From: Paenibacillus sp. FSL H8-0079
Lineage (GTDB): Bacteria; Bacillota; Bacilli; Paenibacillales; Paenibacillaceae
NCBI RefSeq assembly: GCF_037991315.1
Contig: NZ_CP150300.1
Span: forward strand, 3,472,001-3,536,000
Length of the DNA stretch: 64,000 nucleotides
Direction of reading: 5' to 3'
Part shown: positions 28,148-39,400 of the stretch, in pieces
How the letters are laid out: each line of letters opens with the position of its first letter
How positions within the stretch are numbered: the stretch's first letter is position 1
The notes under the pieces: model-generated
The model's database searches: none
The model's input: the letters and a program-made list of their open reading frames with translations, nothing else
What the model was told of the DNA's origin: nothing
Made by a program: the position numbers and the translations under genes

Positions 28148-28534
28148 ATGAGCGAAGAACTGGATCATGTTTGTCCGCAATCATATGAATGTAAGATTCT
28201 AGTCACCCTTGAGGTCATCGGGGGAAAATGGAAAGGAATCATCCTCTTCCACCTAATGAACGGCCCCTTACGTTTCAATGAACTAAAGAGACGAATTCCG
28301 GCTGTTACACAACGGATGCTGACTCTGCAGCTGCGCGAATTGGAGAGTGATGGAATTGTAAGTCGCCATATATACCGTCAAATTCCGCCAAAGGTAGACT
28401 ATACTCTTACTCCATTCGGAGAATCGCTGAAGCCACTTATTGATGAGATGCGCAACTGGGGCGAAAAGTATGAAAACATATTATTGACTGAACGAAACAA
28501 AGAAACACAGGAACACCAGCCATCCCAAGTATAA
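28148..28534 (+). CDS. HxlR-family (DUF24) regulator
   Basis: 128 residues from the ATG at 28148 (AAGGGG upstream); an in-frame start at 28070 would lie across the operator. Winged helix typical of HxlR: LEVIGGKWKGIILFHLMNGPLRFNELKRRIPAVTQRMLTLQLRELE. Cys9 and Cys15 flank the N-terminal helix where YodB and HypR carry their redox-sensing Cys, so it is probably a quinone or thiol-stress sensor for the divergent nitroreductase. Confidence 0.9.
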   Translation: MSEELDHVCPQSYECKILVTLEVIGGKWKGIILFHLMNGPLRFNELKRRIPAVTQRMLTLQLRELESDGIVSRHIYRQIPPKVDYTLTPFGESLKPLIDEMRNWGEKYENILLTERNKETQEHQPSQV

Positions 28535-28601
28535 AGAAGATGCCCAGCACAAACGTTGAGTCTCACCGCTCAGATAACAAAAGCAAAGGTACTTCTCTAC
28601 A

Positions 28602-28626
28602 AGTCGCTATTTTAGCGGCTTTTTTT
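28602..28626 (+). terminator. Terminator; copy 2 of the dispersed hairpin
   Basis: AGTCGCTA, loop TTT, TAGCGGCT and seven T residues, identical over the stem and loop to the copies at 7480 and 44940. Confidence 0.88.
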
Positions 28627-28776
28627 CGTATCATAATGGTTTTCGATTGAACATTTTGTTTGAAAATAGCCCTTCATTTGAATTAATATTGATCAATTAT
28701 ACCTTTTTGCCCATCCTGTCTTCACACGTCCATTTTTTCTCGTATAATAACAAAAAAGATATAAGGGGGAACTCAA

Positions 28777-29796
28777 ATGCTTACAGTTGGATACATTGGC
28801 AATGGCAAAAGCACAAATCGATATCATCTTCCTTTCGCGTTGAACCACGATCATGTGAAGGTAAAAACAATATATGCCCGTAACCTGGATAAAACGGAAT
28901 GGGATCGCGTACCGGATGTACAATACACGAGTGATCTTGATGTCTTGATGAATGACGATGAGATTCAGCTGGTTGTTGTATGTACGCATCCAGAATCACA
29001 CTTTGATTATGCCAAGACAGCACTGGATCACGGTAAAAATGTACTTGTTGAGAAACCCTTCATGTTGGACAAGAAGCAAGCTGAAGACATTTTCCAGTAC
29101 GCCAAGGAGAGAAATCTAATTGTCGAATGTTTTCAAAACAGACGTTATGATTCGAACTTCCTGACCACACAAAAGGTAATTGAATCCGGAAAACTTGGAG
29201 AGTTACTGGAAGTAGAAATGCATTATGATTACTATCGTCCTGAGATCCCAAACAACACCAACCATTTTTCCAAATACAACAGTTATCTGTACGGACATGC
29301 CAGCCACACGCTTGATCAAGCCATATCCTATTATGGTAAGCCGGAACGAGTTCATTACGATGTCCGTCAGTTGCTGGGCGAAGGAAGAATGAATGATTAC
29401 TTTGACCTCGATCTGTATTATGGAACGTTAAAAGTGTCTATTAAATCGAGTTTCTTCCGTTTAAAACCTCGTCCGTGTGCGATCGTTTATGGTAAAAAAG
29501 GGATGTTTGTCAAAGAAACGGAGGATCGTCAGGAAGAGCATCTAAAGTTATTCCACTTGCCTAAGGGTCATCCTGACTTCGGAATCGACCTGCCCCACCA
29601 TTATGGGACCTTAACGTACATGGATGATGAGGGAGTGTATCATGAGGAGAAAGTTGTCTCGGAAAAAGGAGATTATACCCGTGTGTATGATGCTCTCTAT
29701 CAAGCCATCGTTCTTGGCAAGGAGAAAGTCGTCAAAGACGAGGAAACGTTAGCTGTTATGGAAATCCTTGAAAAAGGAATTGAAGCTTGCCGCTAA
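28777..29796 (+). CDS. Gfo/Idh/MocA family oxidoreductase
   Basis: 339 residues. N-terminal Rossmann domain (MLTVGYIGNGKSTNRYHLPFA; the usual GxGxxG is GNGKS) and the EKP motif (VLVEKPFMLD) whose Lys is catalytic, then a C-terminal beta-sheet domain with HASHTLDQAISYYG placing the catalytic His. Resembles scyllo-inositol dehydrogenase IolW-type proteins, which oxidise or reduce sugars or inositols with NADP(H); the real substrate is unknown. AAGGGGGA precedes the start. Single gene between terminators. Confidence 0.88.
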   Translation: MLTVGYIGNGKSTNRYHLPFALNHDHVKVKTIYARNLDKTEWDRVPDVQYTSDLDVLMNDDEIQLVVVCTHPESHFDYAKTALDHGKNVLVEKPFMLDKKQAEDIFQYAKERNLIVECFQNRRYDSNFLTTQKVIESGKLGELLEVEMHYDYYRPEIPNNTNHFSKYNSYLYGHASHTLDQAISYYGKPERVHYDVRQLLGEGRMNDYFDLDLYYGTLKVSIKSSFFRLKPRPCAIVYGKKGMFVKETEDRQEEHLKLFHLPKGHPDFGIDLPHHYGTLTYMDDEGVYHEEKVVSEKGDYTRVYDALYQAIVLGKEKVVKDEETLAVMEILEKGIEACR

Positions 29797-29879
29797 GATA
29801 GGCTGGACTTACTCAAGTAGATTAGATACTCCCTTCGGATCTCAATATGTCCGTGGGGGGGACACTTTTAACAAAGAAA

Positions 29880-29893
29880 AGAAAGCGCTTGCT
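29880..29893. promoter_or_regulatory. CcpA (cre) site before licT
   Basis: AGAAAGCGCTTGCT closely fits the catabolite-response element around its GAAAGCGCTT core, 100 bases before licT. It predicts glucose repression of the beta-glucoside operon. Confidence 0.65.
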
Positions 29894-29989
29894 AGAAAGT
29901 TTAACACATGTATGATCGCCAAGAAATGACTGCTCCCACCTAAAACACAACATTTTGCGAGTTTTAAACTTGATGAAGGGAGGCATTGG

Positions 29990-30826
29990 ATGATCATCCA
30001 AAAAATCTTTAACAATAACGCCATTGTAGCTAAAGATGCGCTCCGGGAAGAGTTTGTAGTTATGGGTAAAGGCGTTGGATTCAAGAAAAGTGTAGGAGAC
30101 GCGCTTGATGAAAACCTGATCGAAAAACTATTCATCCTGAAACCCAATGAAACGTCAGAAAAATTCAAAACGTTGCTGGAAGATATCCCAACTGACTATG
30201 TTTCATTATGTTACGACATTATAGAATACGCCAGAAATAGACTCAAAACGCCCCTCAGTGATTATATATATGTGACACTTACCGATCACATTAACAACAT
30301 GATCAAGCTGTATGATGAGGGAATCAAAATTGTAAATCCGTTAACTTGGGAGATTAAGAAGATCTACCCCAAAGAATTCGAGGTAGGTCTGAAGGCACTG
30401 GAATTCATTGAAGAATCCCTAGGCAAGCGATTTCCTGAAGACGAAGCAGCCAATATTGCACAGCATCTCATTAATCCCAAAGTGAACAGTGAGTATCCCG
30501 AGATTGCAGATTTAGGGCGACAATTAGAGAAGATTAATGATATTTTGTCCATCATCCAATATACCTTTAATGTTGTTCTGGATGAAAAAGAGGTAAGTTA
30601 CGAACGGTTCATTAGCCATCTAAAATTCTTTTTCCAAAGCTTGAATCAGCGGAGAGAAGCGTTGATCGAAGACGATTTCCTGTTTGGACAGGTCAGAACC
30701 AAATATACCAAAGCATATGAGTGCATGTTGAAAATCGAGAAGTATCTCAATACTACTTTGTCAGATGAAGATCAATTATATCTAACGATTCACATTGAAA
30801 GAATCACACGAAAATCAATTGAATAA
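29990..30826 (+). CDS. licT: LicT/BglG-family antiterminator
   Basis: 278 residues. RNA-binding CAT domain at 1-56 (KIFNNNAIVAKD), then two PTS regulation domains. The four phosphorylatable His are at H100, H159, H210 and H268, almost the same as LicT of Bacillus subtilis (100, 159, 207, 269). It binds the RAT RNA at 30832 and stops termination when a beta-glucoside is being taken up, controlled by phosphorylation from the PTS permease and HPr. GGGAGG precedes the ATG. Confidence 0.95.
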   Translation: MIIQKIFNNNAIVAKDALREEFVVMGKGVGFKKSVGDALDENLIEKLFILKPNETSEKFKTLLEDIPTDYVSLCYDIIEYARNRLKTPLSDYIYVTLTDHINNMIKLYDEGIKIVNPLTWEIKKIYPKEFEVGLKALEFIEESLGKRFPEDEAANIAQHLINPKVNSEYPEIADLGRQLEKINDILSIIQYTFNVVLDEKEVSYERFISHLKFFFQSLNQRREALIEDDFLFGQVRTKYTKAYECMLKIEKYLNTTLSDEDQLYLTIHIERITRKSIE

Positions 30827-30831
30827 AATTC

Positions 30832-30909
30832 GGGATTGTTACTGGTCATGCAGGCGAGACTCATTGGACAAGGCGTTTACTGCTTTGTTCCTGTGGTCTT
30901 GCCTTTTTG
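30832..30909 (+). promoter_or_regulatory. RAT antiterminator overlapping a terminator
   Basis: GGGATTGTTACTGGTCATGC (30832-30851), continuing through AGGCGAGACTC, is the conserved ribonucleic antiterminator of the LicT/SacT type. Its 3' part AGGCGAGAC (30852-30860) pairs with GTCTTGCCT (30896-30904) to form a terminator ending in a T-run. Binding of LicT to the RAT blocks that hairpin and permits transcription of the PTS gene. Confidence 0.9.
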
Positions 30910-30934
30910 TGTATATCAATTATTGGAAGGATGA

Positions 30935-34251
<3,317 letters not shown>

Positions 34252-34281
34252 TGAATGAATTAACGAAATGATCATGTGGTT

Positions 34282-34326
34282 ACGACCGTTCTCTGGAATA
34301 CTTCCGGAAAACGGTCGTTTGTTTTG
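34282..34326. terminator. Terminator after the glucoside operon
   Basis: ACGACCGTT pairs with AACGGTCGT, followed by TTGTTTTG; it also faces the convergent TetR gene. Confidence 0.75.
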
Positions 34327-34336
34327 TTTAGATTCA

Positions 34337-34900
34337 CTATTGCATAAATGAATGTTCAACCGAACGACTTACTTTTTCAATAAATCGAGCTATTTCTCGC
34401 GGCGTTTCCTTCATTCCATGTTTAATCCAATTTTTGATGACTGCTGCACTGCCGCTTGAAATGAATGAATAGTATGATTCAAGCGTATTCACATCCATGT
34501 GAGGCATTTGTTCCCTCCATACTTCAATACTTCGATCATGCAAAATATAGATCACCCGTTCCAAATAATCTCCATTCCCATGATCAGAGAACAGGATGGT
34601 ACACAGGTCACTGTTATCTGCGATATGTTCGCAGATTTCAACGAATGAACTTTTAACATGTACATCATCCAGTATAGAACGTTCTATAAGCTCCTTAATA
34701 ACCGCAAAAAATGATTCTTCAATGCTTGAAAGCAAATGAACTGGAGAATGATAGTGCATATAGAACGTATTACGATTAAGATTCGCTTGTCTGCATAAGT
34801 CAGTCACGGTAATTTTGTTAATTGGACGCTCTTTCATAAGTGCTAACAGACTTTCTCTTAATACCATTTTGCTATATTGAATTCTGCGGTCTTCTTGCAT
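34337..34900 (-). CDS. TetR-family regulator
   Basis: 187 residues. N-terminal helix-turn-helix (INKITVTDLCRQANLNRNTFYMHYHSPVHLL) and a C-terminal domain of the DhaS/TetR_C_8 type (residues 75-187, YYSFISSGSAAVIKNWIKHGMKETPREIA). It is divergent from an esterase gene; GTTCGWTAAC-type repeats in the gap are probable operators, and the repressor probably controls both genes. Confidence 0.9.
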   Translation of the reverse strand: MQEDRRIQYSKMVLRESLLALMKERPINKITVTDLCRQANLNRNTFYMHYHSPVHLLSSIEESFFAVIKELIERSILDDVHVKSSFVEICEHIADNSDLCTILFSDHGNGDYLERVIYILHDRSIEVWREQMPHMDVNTLESYYSFISSGSAAVIKNWIKHGMKETPREIARFIEKVSRSVEHSFMQ

Positions 34901-34964
34901 TCCCCTTAATTACCCTCCTAATGATGCAAAATCATCGAGCTAACAGACATAATCCGTTGTTTCG

Positions 34965-35026
34965 TTCGTTAACTATCATTTGTTATCGAACTGCCTGTTG
35001 TTTATCGAACAGCGTGTACATATACT
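34965..35026 (+). promoter_or_regulatory. Operator repeats and esterase promoter
   Basis: GTTCGTTAAC (34965-34974) and GTTATCGAAC (34982-34991) form an inverted repeat (9 of 10), and a third TTTATCGAAC starts at 35001. A promoter TTGTTT (34998) - 17 bases - TATACT (35021-35026) overlaps the third copy, so a bound repressor would block it. Confidence 0.65.
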
Positions 35027-35068
35027 ATAACCAGAGTAACAGATTATTACCTTTTGGAGGAACAATTA

Positions 35069-36052
35069 ATGAAAGTAACCTATGCAATGATAGATAAAGA
35101 ATTACGTCTGAAAGGTAGGATTTTGAACATCTTAATGAGTTCCTCAAGTGAAGACCGATTTCTAAAAGATATGCTCAAAAGAAAAAAACAAATTGAAAAA
35201 CGAAAAGGGAAGCATCTGGAAGGGATGCACTGTCGGGAAGAATGGATTGAACGTAAAGACGGATCTAAACAGCGTATGCTTATCTATAGACCTCATCATG
35301 TCCAAGAAAACCTTCCGGGTATTCTTTGGTTACATGGAGGAGGCTACGCACAGGGAATACCAGAACTGTTCGAAAACATGTACCAAAAGTTAATGGACAC
35401 AAGTAATTGTGTTATTATCGCGCCGGATTATCGTTTATCTATTGAAGCACCGTATCCAGCAGCGTTAGAGGATAGCTATGACGCTCTTCTATGGATGAAG
35501 CAGCATGCCAAGGAGCTGGGAATTCGGAGTAATCAACTTATGGTAGGTGGGGAAAGTGCAGGAGGAGGGTTAACCGCAGCTCTTACTCTCTATGCGAGAG
35601 ATCAGGGGGAAGTGAATATCGCATTTCAAATGCCGCTGTACCCCATGATCGATGACAGAATGATCACTGAATCAGCCCAAGATAATAATGCCCCCATATG
35701 GAACTCTGACATGAATGAATGGGCTTGGAAGCTTTACCTCGGAGAGAATTACGGAAAAGAGGTATCTCCTTATGCGTCAGCTGCAAGAGCTACCGATTAT
35801 AGTAACCTTCCACCCACAGTGACTTTCGTCGGTGATGTGGAACCCTTCCGGGATGAAACGATCGAATACGTTAAGCAATTAAAAGAAGCCGGCATTCCCG
35901 TTGAATTCACGCTATATAAAGGCTGTTACCATGGATTTGATATCATTAATCCCAAAGCCAAGGTAAGCCAGGAAGCCACTTTATTCTTAATGAAATCTTA
36001 CAAGTATGCAGTAGAGCATTATTTTACCGAGCAACATGCCACACTTGAATAG
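35069..36052 (+). CDS. HSL-family esterase (alpha/beta hydrolase)
   Basis: 327 residues from the ATG at 35069, with GGAGGAA upstream; an in-frame TTG at 35054 is the ribosome site region itself. Oxyanion HGGG at 89-92, nucleophile GESAGG with S163, acid Asp in FVGDVEPFRDE and His in CYHGFD show the hormone-sensitive lipase family, which hydrolyses short-chain esters. Cytoplasmic; no signal. Divergent from a TetR gene that probably represses it. Confidence 0.9.
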   Translation: MKVTYAMIDKELRLKGRILNILMSSSSEDRFLKDMLKRKKQIEKRKGKHLEGMHCREEWIERKDGSKQRMLIYRPHHVQENLPGILWLHGGGYAQGIPELFENMYQKLMDTSNCVIIAPDYRLSIEAPYPAALEDSYDALLWMKQHAKELGIRSNQLMVGGESAGGGLTAALTLYARDQGEVNIAFQMPLYPMIDDRMITESAQDNNAPIWNSDMNEWAWKLYLGENYGKEVSPYASAARATDYSNLPPTVTFVGDVEPFRDETIEYVKQLKEAGIPVEFTLYKGCYHGFDIINPKAKVSQEATLFLMKSYKYAVEHYFTEQHATLE

Positions 36053-36080
36053 AGGGATGTATGTATGGAATGGAAACAAA

Positions 36081-36118
36081 CCAAAAGAGCAATCTCCAAT
36101 GAGGTTGCTCTTTTGGTC
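36081..36118. terminator. Bidirectional terminator
   Basis: CCAAAAGAGCAA (36081-36092) pairs with TTGCTCTTTTGG (36105-36116) between the convergent esterase and SufR-like genes. Confidence 0.88.
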
Positions 36119-36776
36119 ATGGTTTATTTTGCGTAACGATGTATACGCAGTTTCTTCCTCCGGCTAAAATGTATTCTCCTCGTTCAATACGAACATTATC
36201 GCCTAAAACCGTTTTGAATAAATGTAATTCATTCTTGCATAACCCGGTACATACCACGGCCGCTTCACAGATGGGGCAATGCTTCTCAATGAGTAGGAGA
36301 CTGCCATCATCCTGCTCCTTAACCTCGGCCATATAACCCTCATTGGTGCGAATCTCGGCCAATTTCTCCAATTTCTCTCGAACATCCGATGCATCGCCAA
36401 GATGCTGAAGATATTGTTCTTGCATATTTTTATTTCGCACATCCAGCAGCTTGTCCAGCCCTTCATGACCAAAAGCTTCTTTCATCGAATTGATGAGGCT
36501 GACGGATAAATCCGAATATCCACTTGGGAAAAAACGATTAGCCGCGGGAGTTAATATCCATAGCTTGGTGGGGCGACCCATGGGACGGGCCTCTTCCACA
36601 GTGGTAACCAATCCTTCTTCTTTTAGCGCATTCAGATGTTGCCGAATAGCCATTCCAGATAACGAAAACTGAGTGGAGAGTGCCATAACATCCATTCCCC
36701 CGCGCTCTTTTAACAGATTAATAATTGCTCTCCGGGTACTGGTCGAGGCATCCTTTTTGGTTTGATTTCCGCTCAT
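36117..36776 (-). CDS. SufR-like Fe-S-sensing transcriptional regulator
   Basis: 219 residues. N-terminal winged helix (about 14-75, GGMDVMALSTQFSLSGMAIRQHLNALKEEGLV, then RPMGRPTKLWILT), a helical middle and a C-terminal Cys cluster: C167, C170, C176, C180 and C210 in HCPICEAAVVCTGLC and GGRNCVY. The spacings C167-C180 and C180-C210 resemble those of the 4Fe-4S ligands of SufR (mycobacterial C179, C192, C220). It is divergent from an operon with two Fe-S carrier-like proteins, and twin AACA-N4-TGTT elements lie between. I infer that it senses Fe-S or redox state; that it represses this operon is likely but unproven. Confidence 0.82.
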   Translation of the reverse strand: MSGNQTKKDASTSTRRAIINLLKERGGMDVMALSTQFSLSGMAIRQHLNALKEEGLVTTVEEARPMGRPTKLWILTPAANRFFPSGYSDLSVSLINSMKEAFGHEGLDKLLDVRNKNMQEQYLQHLGDASDVREKLEKLAEIRTNEGYMAEVKEQDDGSLLLIEKHCPICEAAVVCTGLCKNELHLFKTVLGDNVRIERGEYILAGGRNCVYIVTQNKP

Positions 36777-36825
36777 CGTGCACCTCCTTGTGAAGCAACT
36801 GAATCTACATGACTAACTACATTTT

Positions 36826-36890
36826 AAACAAAAATGTTGACAAAGTCAAAGTCGAACTGTAGCTTAGACATTATAAACAAAAATGTTTAC
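36826..36890. promoter_or_regulatory. Twin operator repeats before the MFS/Fe-S operon
   Basis: AAACAAAAATGTTGAC (36826-36841) and AAACAAAAATGTTTAC (36875-36890) differ at one base, each with an AACA-N4-TGTT dyad, 49 bases apart. The first overlaps a -35-like TTGACA (36837-36842). They are probably operators for the SufR-like protein. Confidence 0.65.
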
Positions 36891-36942
36891 TAAGTATCCG
36901 GATACGATGTATACATACCAATTTTCTTGGAGGTCACATGTC

Positions 36943-38301
36943 ATGTCGTCTAATCATCAAAGTATTTTCAGCCCGCGTTATTTTGCATTATCCATAGGAA
37001 TCATTTTGTCAGTGATGGCCGTTGGATTCGAAGGTCTATCTGTCACCACCATTGCTCCTTCGATTGCTGGAGACTTGAACGGCCTTAGCCTGTTCGGGTG
37101 GATATTCAGTACGTATCTGCTTGCGCAGATTATCGGGACGCTGGTCGTCGGTCGAATCATTGATAAAAGAGGACCTGCAGCACCGTTCACTTTTGCACTT
37201 CTGTTGTTTATCGTAGGGCTGATCGCTGCCGCAACCGCAGGCGATATGTATACCATGATAGGATCACGGGCCCTTCAGGGTTTGGGTGCCGGAGCTATGA
37301 TGACTTGTGTATATACGGCTATATCCTTAAGTTACCCAGATGAGTTACGTGCCAAAATACTTGGAGCATTTGGTACTGCCTATGTTCTTCCGTCCATGCT
37401 TGGTCCATATGTAGCCGGTCTTATCGCAGATCAGTGGTCCTGGCGCTTTGTTTTCTGGGGGATCTTACCCGTGCTGGTGGTTTCAGCATTGCTTAGTTTA
37501 CCTGCCTTTAGGAAATTGAAAGTGCAGAAGACGGGAGTGGATACCGGATCTTCATCCACTTGGATGGCGCTACTCTTAACGTTAGGTACAGGGATTTTCC
37601 TGGTTGGTTTAAGTATGCTTCCGAACATTATGGGATTTGTTTTAGTCGCGATTGGCCTAGTATTGATGTTATTTCCGCTCCGTAAATTGCTACCGAAGGG
37701 AACACTTACGTTGCGAAGAGGTATGCCAGCAATTCTGGCAACACGTGGGTTGTTCTTCGCTGCCTATACCAGCACACAGAATTTCCTGGTATTGGCTCTA
37801 ATCGACGTGAAAGGAATTACACCTTCACAGGCCGGATTAATTGTCGCGAGTGCTGCATTAAGTTGGTGTATCATTGCGTATCTACAAGGACGGTGGGATG
37901 CGGCAGATCAGGGCCGTGGACGTCATATGAGAATCATTCTGGGGGTATTGCTGCTTGCGATAGGGATTGCTATCGTATTTTGGGTACCTGTTGTGACCGT
38001 TACCATCGCAGTTCTTGGTCAGATCATTGCTGGAGTTGGTATTGGATTGGCGCATCCGATTAGCGGTGTTGTCGCATTTTCCCAAACGGGGGAGGAAGGC
38101 GTAGGCCAGACCTCGGCCAATCTGCAATTTGCAGATTCGTTTACACCTGGGGTAGTGATCGGTATTGGTGGTTCCATCCTTGTCGTGTGTCAGGCTGGCG
38201 GTATGTCACTTCAATCCGGCTTAATTGTAGCCATGGGGTTCCATCTCTTGTTGATCGTCATGAGTATCATTGCCAGCACTCGGATCTCACCACGCAGATG
38301 A
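36943..38301 (+). CDS. MFS exporter, first of a paralogous pair
   Basis: 452 residues from the ATG at 36943 with TTGGAGGT upstream; the frame is open to 36883 but without a ribosome site. About 14 membrane helices of the DHA2-like drug exporters; motif A appears as GRIIDKRGP and motif C region as LPSMLGPYVAGLIAD. Paralogous to the exporter at 39401-40882 (shared EGL-TTIA, GWIFS, IGTLV, IDKRG, ADQ/DARDQG, SANLQF-DSF). First gene of the operon opposite the SufR-like gene. Substrate unknown. Confidence 0.9.
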   Translation: MSSNHQSIFSPRYFALSIGIILSVMAVGFEGLSVTTIAPSIAGDLNGLSLFGWIFSTYLLAQIIGTLVVGRIIDKRGPAAPFTFALLLFIVGLIAAATAGDMYTMIGSRALQGLGAGAMMTCVYTAISLSYPDELRAKILGAFGTAYVLPSMLGPYVAGLIADQWSWRFVFWGILPVLVVSALLSLPAFRKLKVQKTGVDTGSSSTWMALLLTLGTGIFLVGLSMLPNIMGFVLVAIGLVLMLFPLRKLLPKGTLTLRRGMPAILATRGLFFAAYTSTQNFLVLALIDVKGITPSQAGLIVASAALSWCIIAYLQGRWDAADQGRGRHMRIILGVLLLAIGIAIVFWVPVVTVTIAVLGQIIAGVGIGLAHPISGVVAFSQTGEEGVGQTSANLQFADSFTPGVVIGIGGSILVVCQAGGMSLQSGLIVAMGFHLLLIVMSIIASTRISPRR

Positions 38302-38313
38302 ATATGAAAGTGG

Positions 38314-38661
38314 GTGTACAGACCATTGCTCACTGAAGATCCGGATAAACTATTTACAGCTTATCGCATCATCGGAACTAAATGGACGATCCATATTTTA
38401 TGTGCTCTGTCTCAAGGCCCGAAGAGATTCGGTGAAATATTCGATAACATTCCTTCCATTTCCGAAATGATCCTCTCCAGACGTTTAAAGGGTCTTCAAC
38501 ATGATCATTTGGTCAAAAGAACAATACGGACACGCCCTACACAAATTATTTATGAACTTACGCCAAAAGGAGCTGCTCTTGCAGCATTCATACCCTGTCT
38601 AATGGACTGGGATACCAAATTTCAAAATGATACCACCGGGAGGAATAAAAATGATCATTGA
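38314..38661 (+). CDS. HxlR-family regulator inside the operon
   Basis: 115 residues with a GTG start 12 bases after the MFS stop. Winged helix: YRIIGTKWTIHILCALSQGPKRFGEIFDNIPSISEMILSRRLKGLQ. It lacks the N-terminal Cys of redox-sensing HxlR proteins; a Cys in HILCALS is in the first helices. The start is uncertain because the ribosome site is poor; a TTG near 38326 is an alternative. It overlaps the next gene by 11 bases. Role probably in autoregulation of this operon. Confidence 0.8.
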   Translation: MYRPLLTEDPDKLFTAYRIIGTKWTIHILCALSQGPKRFGEIFDNIPSISEMILSRRLKGLQHDHLVKRTIRTRPTQIIYELTPKGAALAAFIPCLMDWDTKFQNDTTGRNKNDH

Positions 38662-39010
38662 GGTCAGTGATACAGCATCGGACAAAATCGTTGAGATCTT
38701 ATCAAGTGCGGATATCCAAAATGCCTTTCTTAGAGTAGGCGTTGATGAAGGGGGATGCAGTGGTTTATCTTATACCCTTATCGTGGATGAACAGCAGGCA
38801 GAAGAAGACACTGTGTTAAATAAAAAGCAATTTAAGATATTGGTTCACGCAAACAGTATTCCATATATTGATGGTCTTGAGATTGATTATGAAGAGAGCG
38901 GAATGTTAGGCGGATTCACCATGAATAATCCAAATGCCAAAGTTTCGTGTGGATGCGGGGCTAGTTTCAGAATGGCCAATTATCGTGGCGAAGTGAAAAA
39001 ATGCGATTAA
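38651..39010 (+). CDS. A-type Fe-S cluster carrier (IscA/HesB family)
   Basis: 119 residues from the ATG at 38651 (GGGAGG upstream). The three cluster-binding Cys of the A-type carrier fold are present: C36 in GGCSGLSY and C100, C102 in SCGCG; C118 lies at the end. Such proteins hold and deliver Fe-S clusters to target enzymes. It is not with suf genes but inside an exporter operon controlled by a SufR-like protein, which is unusual. Length and motifs fit ErpA/SufA. Confidence 0.92.
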   Translation: MIIEVSDTASDKIVEILSSADIQNAFLRVGVDEGGCSGLSYTLIVDEQQAEEDTVLNKKQFKILVHANSIPYIDGLEIDYEESGMLGGFTMNNPNAKVSCGCGASFRMANYRGEVKKCD

Positions 39011-39033
39011 ACTGAAGGAAGGAGTGCAGGGCA

Positions 39034-39321
39034 ATGATTTCATTTGTAGTATCTGATCAAGCGATCGATTCATTTAAGAATGAATGGGATTTGGAAGAGG
39101 GCCAATATGTAAGGATTTATGCAAAATATGTCGGAGGAGGCTCTGATGCTTTTACAATTGGCATAAATGCGAGTGCTACACCGGTCGATCCCGCATTAGT
39201 TCAATCCATTGGAGGATTTCAATTCTTTGTTAAAAAAACAGATGCATGGATACTGGAGGATGAACTTCTCCAAATTGACTGTAATGAACATGGCATATTT
39301 TCAAGCAAAATCTCCTATTGA
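39034..39321 (+). CDS. HesB/YneR-like protein
   Basis: 95 residues. The pattern (ISFVVSDQAIDSFKNEWDLEEGQYVRIYAKYVGGGSDAFTIGI, then FFVKKTDAWILED) matches the YneR/HesB-like branch of the Fe-S biosynthesis fold, which lacks the three ligand cysteines; only one Cys is present near the end. Function unknown in this family. 23 bases after the A-type carrier gene; GGAAGGAG precedes the ATG. Tandem HesB-fold genes here suggest a joint job. Confidence 0.8.
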   Translation: MISFVVSDQAIDSFKNEWDLEEGQYVRIYAKYVGGGSDAFTIGINASATPVDPALVQSIGGFQFFVKKTDAWILEDELLQIDCNEHGIFSSKISY

Positions 39322-39400
39322 ACATGTGAATCATTTTCTAGAGCACGATTCCACTTTTTAAACATTCAACTTTACAAAGTAGAGAGCTTAATGTATATTC

